This document shows, piece by piece, positions 60,471-64,000 of a DNA stretch of 64,000 nt. Position 1 is the stretch's first letter. Each line of letters starts with the position of its first letter. Made by a program: the position numbers and the translations under genes. The notes beneath the pieces are model-generated. The model did no database searches. It was not told the DNA's origin and was given only the letters and a program-made list of their open reading frames with translations. Origin of the DNA: WHTK01 sp965197795 (GTDB lineage Bacteria > Chloroflexota > Dehalococcoidia > DSTF01 > WHTK01); assembly GCA_965197795.1 (NCBI GenBank), contig OZ240228.1, forward strand, positions 1,860,001 to 1,924,000, in the 5' to 3' direction.

Positions 60471-61001
60471 TCACCCGGCGTAGGACCAGCCGAGGATGCG
60501 CTGCGTCAGCGGCTCGCCTTCGCGCAGGACGGCGCCGTCCAGGACGCGGCCGACCGCCAGCGTGTGGTCCCCAACCTCGACGAGCTGCTTGACCTGGCAT
60601 TCGAGATACGCCAGCCCCTGGTCGAGGATCGGGCAGTCTGAGAACTCGCCCATCTGATACGGCACGCCGTCCATCTTGTCGTAGATGACGGCGCTGGCGT
60701 CATCGGAGCGCCCGACGACCTTGGACGCCTGCCGTGGCTGGCAAAACTTCACCGCAAGGGCGCGTTGCTCGGCGGCGAGCATGTTGACGGTGAAGAAGCC
60801 ACCTTCGCGCAGGTTACGCAGGGTTGTGCTGTTGCGCTCGAGCGAGACGGCGACTAGGCGAGGGTCGAAGGACACCTGCATGGCCCAGTCGGCCATCATC
60901 CCGTTGATGTTGTCGGAGCCATGCGAGCCAATGATATAGAGCCCGTATGGCATCGACTCCAGCGCCTCGATAACCGGGTCGATATCGATCTTGCGCGTCA
61001 T
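60471..61001 (-). CDS. Flavin reductase-like FMN-binding protein
   Basis: A 176-residue split-barrel protein of the flavin reductase family. LESMPYGLYIIGSHGSDNIN, MADWAMQVSFDPRLVAVSL, NLREGGFFTVNMLA and CPILDQGLAYLECQV are the usual FMN-binding features. It would supply reduced flavin to a monooxygenase. The adjacent luciferase-like gene on the same strand is only a remnant, so its partner is probably elsewhere. Confidence 0.9.
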   Translation of the reverse strand: MTRKIDIDPVIEALESMPYGLYIIGSHGSDNINGMMADWAMQVSFDPRLVAVSLERNSTTLRNLREGGFFTVNMLAAEQRALAVKFCQPRQASKVVGRSDDASAVIYDKMDGVPYQMGEFSDCPILDQGLAYLECQVKQLVEVGDHTLAVGRVLDGAVLREGEPLTQRILGWSYAG

Positions 61002-61161
61002 GGGCCACCACCGTTCCGGATGAATCTGCGTACCCAGTATCGAGATGCCGCGAACCCAGTGTCAACGAAATCACGTGTGATCGCGCTGCGAAACTAGAAG
61101 ACTCCACGGTCCTCAGGGTCACATCAGGGCAGGAAGAACGCCAAGCGTGGCTCGATTCACG

Positions 61162-61194
61162 AGCAGAAAGCCCGGGAATCCCGGGCTTTCTGCT
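61162..61194 (-). terminator. Perfect hairpin, probable terminator
   Basis: AGCAGAAAGCCCGGG is followed by AAT and its exact complement (15-bp stem). It lies 20 bases past the stop of the minus-strand gene at 61214. The T run is poor, so termination efficiency is uncertain. Confidence 0.65.
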
Positions 61195-61213
61195 GGAGAG
61201 GGCGGGCGATGGC

Positions 61214-61569
61214 TCAGACGCCCAGGGGGTGACGCTCGTTGCGCGCCTCTTTGACGTGGCGCCGCAGCATACGCGGCAGGTCGGCGTAGACACCGGTCTG
61301 GTAGCGTCGCGTGCGGGACCGCTCTTGTCGCGTCGCTGTCTCCGACAGCGACGCGACTTCGGTCCGCAGGTGCTCGACCTGCGCTCGCAGCATATCGACC
61401 TCGGAGAAGAGGCCGCCCAGCGGCGCATTTGCCTCCGAACCCGCGGCGCGACCCGCAGGCTGAGTACCCAGGCGTCGATTGGCCTTGCTGCGGGCACTGA
61501 GGAAAGTGAGGCCACCATATGCGCCCACGAGAAGTAACCAGAACGCGACGATGACGACGAGGATTCCAC
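61214..61569 (-). pseudogene. Single-TM small protein with coiled coil, one probable frameshift
   Basis: The body reads ILVVIVAFWLLLVGAYGGLTF (membrane helix) and, later, FSEVDMLRAQVEHLRTEVASL (heptad pattern of a coiled coil), ending in a basic tail. A GTG at 61569 has a very good AAAGGAG site, but its frame disagrees with the body. One added A in the run at 61564-61565 joins them as MEILVVIVAFW and gives a 118-residue protein. Alternatively a later start is used. Function unknown. Confidence 0.5.
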
Positions 61570-61715
61570 AGGCCGGCTCCTTTGGTTGATTGGGGCCATG
61601 CTAGTAACACCGCTGATGCGGACATATCGGGGAATACCCCTAGTTGCGTCCATGAACAGCCAGGCCGATCGGCACATGGTCTGTAGAAACGGCGCCACGT
61701 AGGCTGGAATCAAGC

Positions 61716-62111
61716 ATGAAACGTATCGCGGTCCTGCCGGCCTCGCTTCTACTCCTCCTCCTGGCTGTGACGGCCTGCAGTAGCGATCCAGACGTCATGG
61801 CATTGGCCACCGAGGCGGCCGATACCGCGCCGGCATCGTCCTTCAACGCCGTCGCGAAAAACACGAAGTTCGACACCGACACGCTGGTCGTCATAGCCGG
61901 TGAAGAGACGGTCGTTAGGCTCGATAACCAGGATGGCGCGCTGCACAACGTCGCCGTCTACACCGAGGAGGGCGGCGACCCGATCTACCGCGGCGAGCTG
62001 TTCACTGGCCCCGAGACCAGGGAGTATCGCTTCCAATCGCCTCAGGCCGGTGTGCACTACTTCCGCTGCGACGCCCACCCTGAGATGGAGGGCGTCTTCA
62101 TCGCCCGCTGA
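61716..62111 (+). CDS. Cupredoxin-domain lipoprotein
   Basis: A 131-residue exported protein with a lipoprotein signal (LLLLLLAVTACSS, lipobox Cys near residue 21) and a cupredoxin fold. Copper ligands fit His in ALHNVAVY and Cys/His/Met in YFRCDAHPEMEGVF, a type 1 copper site. It would act as a small electron carrier or copper-binding protein on the outer face of the membrane. It is divergent from the coiled-coil protein gene. Confidence 0.88.
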   Translation: MKRIAVLPASLLLLLLAVTACSSDPDVMALATEAADTAPASSFNAVAKNTKFDTDTLVVIAGEETVVRLDNQDGALHNVAVYTEEGGDPIYRGELFTGPETREYRFQSPQAGVHYFRCDAHPEMEGVFIAR

Positions 62112-62125
62112 ACTCGGCCCAAAGC

Positions 62126-62157
62126 TGTCATTCTGAGCCGCTCAGGCGAAGAATCTG
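62126..62157. repeat. Interspersed repeat half-element, GTCATTCTGAGC...GAAGAATCT type
   Basis: GTCATTCTGAGC and GAAGAATCT flank a short GCTCAGG stretch. This sequence is reminiscent of a repeat family found in many copies between genes of GC-rich bacteria (from memory). Confidence 0.5.
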
Positions 62158-62189
62158 GGCACTGCGCGAGCAGTAATCGCACCAGCGTG

Positions 62190-62654
62190 TCAGACCATGA
62201 ACCCGAAACATCCGCCTGACAGAGCGCAAATGATGCTTAGGGCAGTCATGATTAACGTCCAGAGTGCGGCGCTGCCAAGGAATGCGCCCACCAGGAGGAA
62301 GAAGCCGGAATCATTGCTGGACCGTTCAGAAAGCACCAGGAAGAGACCGGCGGCTCCCACAGATACAAGGAGTGCAGGCGGTAGAGCAAGAATCAGTACG
62401 TGGCTCCCGTCTACGCCAGCGATCCCCAGGAAGAATGCAAGGACCTGCACCGAGAACCCGATAAGGAATCCCAGGCGACTGGGTCTGGGCAAAGAGAGCC
62501 GGACTACCCGAAGCGCCACGGTGCAGCGATTCTGTCGCCAAGGAGCGAGGGTGTCAAACCCGACACGATCAAGCGATAGTGTTACGCCTTCAGCAGCCCC
62601 CGTCGCCCCAGTGCCCGCTCCAGCGCAGGCAGGACAAGCAACTAAAGCGGCCAA
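62190..62654 (-). CDS. Small multi-TM membrane protein of unknown function
   Basis: A 154-residue protein with an N-terminal Cys-rich stretch (ACPACAGAGTG) and at least three hydrophobic helices (LGFLIGFSVQVLAFFLGIAG, VLILALPPALLVSVGAAGLF, FFLLVGAFLGSAALWTLIMT). The ribosome site GGAAGGAGG precedes the start region. No family is recognised. It lies between repeat half-elements. Confidence 0.6.
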   Translation of the reverse strand: MAALVACPACAGAGTGATGAAEGVTLSLDRVGFDTLAPWRQNRCTVALRVVRLSLPRPSRLGFLIGFSVQVLAFFLGIAGVDGSHVLILALPPALLVSVGAAGLFLVLSERSSNDSGFFLLVGAFLGSAALWTLIMTALSIICALSGGCFGFMV

Positions 62655-62744
62655 AGTACCTCCTTCCCATTAGCTAACTAGGCCGCTTGCATACACCGGG
62701 ACGTCCTGCCGCGAACGAAGGGGGTAAGGAGAAATGTCACGCCT

Positions 62745-62770
62745 GGATCCCTCGCTCCACTGAGGATGAC
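62745..62770. repeat. Interspersed repeat half-element, GTCATCCT...GGATCC type
   Basis: The minus strand reads GTCATCCTCAGTGGAGCGAG and then GGATCC, similar in plan to the element at 62126 and of the same general repeat type. It ends four bases before the HNH pseudogene stop. Confidence 0.5.
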
Positions 62771-62773
62771 CTC

Positions 62774-63304
62774 TCAGGTCAGCGCGGCTCCCTTGCTGCG
62801 ATTGCACGTCTCGCATAGCAGCTGTAGGTTGCGGGCGGTGTTGGCGCCGCCCAGCGCGACCGGGATGACGTGGTCGAACTCGAGGCGCCGGTTGCCGCCG
62901 CACTTGACGCAGCGGCCGCCGTCGCGATTCCAGACGTAGATCTTTACCTCATCGGGGATCGGCGAGCGGGCCGGCGCATCCAGCGTATCCTTCTGCTGCA
63001 TGAGCGCCAGGGCTCGCTGTACGCGGCGATCTTTCTAGGAATGCCGCTCCATGACCAGCGCCTTGACCTCTAGTTCGTCGTAGCCTTCGTCTTCCCAGTA
63101 GAACTCGTCGCGAAAGAATCAGTAGGCGCGACGTCGCTCCTCATCTCGCGTGACTTCGACCGGCGTTTCCAGTTGTCGCGCTGCGATCGCCGCGTGACGC
63201 TCCTTGCTCATGGCAACGTCGAGAGAACCGACGACGAAGTGATAGCGGCTGAGGAAGGCAAAGCCGACCTTCTCGAAACGGGCGCTGGTGCCTCTCTTTA
63301 GCAT
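62774..63304 (-). pseudogene. HNH endonuclease gene with two in-frame stops
   Basis: One frame runs from ATG 63304 through YHFVVGSLDVAMSKERHAAI and RDEERRRAY, a TGA at 63119-63121, FFRDEFYWEDEGYDELEVKA, a TAG at about 63040, and KDRRVQRALALMQQKD. It ends in a complete HNH domain: WNRDGGRCVKCG, LEFDHVIPVALGG, NLQLLCETCNRSKG. The His-Asn-His and paired CxxC zinc positions are intact. Translation of only the last 75 codons from 63001 is possible. Both stops are base substitutions and do not look like run-length errors, so real decay is likely. Confidence 0.75.
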
Positions 63305-63370
63305 CTGTGTAGGCGCCTACGCGAAAGTTTGTCCTATATGATACTCGGTGACGCGCGGCCGATTCCTTAG

Positions 63371-63479
63371 TGTCATTGCGCGGAGCGTAGCGACGTGGCA
63401 TCCCTGACGCGGGAGTTCCAAGAACGCGGCGTCAAAGATTGCCGCGCATCGGCCTGACAGCCGATCACTCGCAACGACC
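63371..63479. repeat. Interspersed palindromic repeat of about 110 bases
   Basis: The left part reads TGTCATTGCGCGGAGCG and the right part, inverted, ends GATTGCCGCG ... CTCGCAACGAC. The two halves are partly complementary (GTCATTGCG against CGCAACGAC, allowing a mismatch). This is the plan of mobile REP/BIME-like intergenic elements. It fills most of the space between the HNH pseudogene and hisI. Confidence 0.55.
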
Positions 63480-63486
63480 GAACGTC

Positions 63487-63903
63487 CTACGGGTCGAGGT
63501 TCTCGAGCCGGCCGCTGGTGAGGTTGAGGCGGCGGTAGAAGCAGTTGCGCGGCTGGCCCGCCGCGTTCTTCGTGTGGCAGATGTCGCCGCGGCGGGGACG
63601 TACCCGGTAGAGCAGCGAGTTCTGCTCGCAGTTGACGCGCACCTCGACCAGGTCGAATGTCTCGCCGGAGGTCTTGCCCTTCTCCCACAGCTCGTTACGC
63701 GACGTGCTCCAGAACACGGCGGAGCCCGTATCGATCGACACCTGCAGGGCCTGCTGGTTCACGTAGGCGACCAGGATCACCTCGTTGGTGTCCGCGTGCT
63801 GCACGGCGCACGGGATCACGCCCGGCACACGCGCGGCCTTCGAGGTCTTGTCGAAGTCGAGCGTCAGTTCGGCGCCCTCTTCCAGCTGGTTTATCGCGGT
63901 CAT
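63487..63903 (-). CDS. hisI: Phosphoribosyl-AMP cyclohydrolase (HisI-like) with altered metal-binding motif
   Basis: A 138-residue HisI-like protein for the third step of histidine synthesis. The fold is clear: ILVAYVNQQALQVSIDTGSA, FWSTSRNELWEKGKTSGETF, and the C-terminal CHTKNAAGQPRNCFYRRL that supplies zinc-binding cysteines. The motif normally read as DCDxDALL, whose three Asp bind Mg, appears as NCEQNSLL. So two Asp are Asn and one is Glu. It starts 19 bases after hisF, consistent with a his operon. Activity may be changed. Confidence 0.82.
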   Translation of the reverse strand: MTAINQLEEGAELTLDFDKTSKAARVPGVIPCAVQHADTNEVILVAYVNQQALQVSIDTGSAVFWSTSRNELWEKGKTSGETFDLVEVRVNCEQNSLLYRVRPRRGDICHTKNAAGQPRNCFYRRLNLTSGRLENLDP

Positions 63904-63922
63904 GAGTCGGCTCCTGATTTAT

Positions 63923-64000
63923 CTAGGCGCGTATCGGCACGCCCTGGTCGGCCATGTATTGCTTGGCCTCCCGGACACGGTAGGTGCCGTAGTGAAAGAT
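63923..64000 (-). CDS. hisF: C-terminal end of imidazole glycerol phosphate synthase subunit HisF (partial)
   Basis: The last 25 codons, IFHYGTYRVREAKQYMADQG and then VPIRA, match the C-terminus of HisF, the cyclase subunit that makes imidazole glycerol phosphate. The gene continues beyond the window. The order hisF-hisI is the usual one. Confidence 0.85.
   Translation of the reverse strand: MFHYGTYRVREAKQYMADQGVPIRA

Overview
The window is a gene-dense bacterial chromosome segment of high GC (estimated by eye at about 60-63 %) with short spacers and many 4-bp overlaps. No plasmid, phage or transposase gene is visible. Gene content suggests a terrestrial or aquatic Chloroflexota lineage, possibly Dehalococcoidia-like: a CDC48-type AAA ATPase, NIPSNAP and cupredoxin proteins, many catabolic oxidoreductases, and a panB leader that resembles the pan RNA motif known from Chloroflexota. 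This assignment is inference; no rRNA gene is present to fix it.

Layout. 1-3.7 kb: end of a membrane sensor gene, a 2-hydroxyacid dehydrogenase, a NIPSNAP protein, an AlkA-type glycosylase, a phosphatase-fold protein lacking its catalytic residues and a GlcG/HbpS protein. 3.9-7.2 kb: sucC and sucD, separated by a TPR gene and a PIN-domain gene of different base composition. 7.2-12.4 kb: a sigma/anti-sigma fusion, a P-loop ATPase, and a GGDEF-EAL protein behind a structured leader. 12.5-18.7 kb: tRNA-Arg(CCG), nhaA, an RlpA-like protein, a CBS-GGDEF cyclase, a deoxyribosyltransferase-like protein and YifB/ComM. 18.8-35.5 kb: mainly catabolic enzymes (MetE-like protein, class II aldolase, PLP enzymes, two-domain extradiol-dioxygenase-like VOC protein, amidohydrolase, ThDP enzyme), transporters and secreted proteins. 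36.7-41.1 kb: yebC-ruvC-grpB-ruvA and panB-panC. 41.2-45 kb: HAD phosphatase, rhodanese and two MFS exporters. 45.4-52.9 kb: CDC48, GNAT, 2-keto-4-pentenoate hydratase, SDR, a broken PanE-like gene and malate synthase. 53-54 kb: a possible toxin-antitoxin pair with a repeat operator, then a second PanE-like gene. 54.8-62.7 kb: acyl-CoA synthetase, MFS exporter, gamma-glutamyltransferase, MOSC, flavin reductase and envelope proteins. 62.7-64 kb: a broken HNH endonuclease, interspersed repeats, hisI and the end of hisF.

How the genes work together. Succinyl-CoA ligase and malate synthase are central carbon enzymes. The hydratase, VOC dioxygenase, aldolase, amidohydrolase and acyl-CoA synthetase fit breakdown of aromatic or organic-acid substrates. 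panB/panC make pantoate and pantothenate, and at least one PanE-like reductase is nearby. Two cyclic-di-GMP proteins and a membrane-tethered sigma-like protein point to signalling.

Quality caveat. At least nine genes need one-base corrections, mostly a missing base in a short G/C or A run, to read through. This looks like consensus error in the assembly more than mass gene decay. The in-frame stops in the MetE-like and HNH genes are substitutions and are not explained that way.
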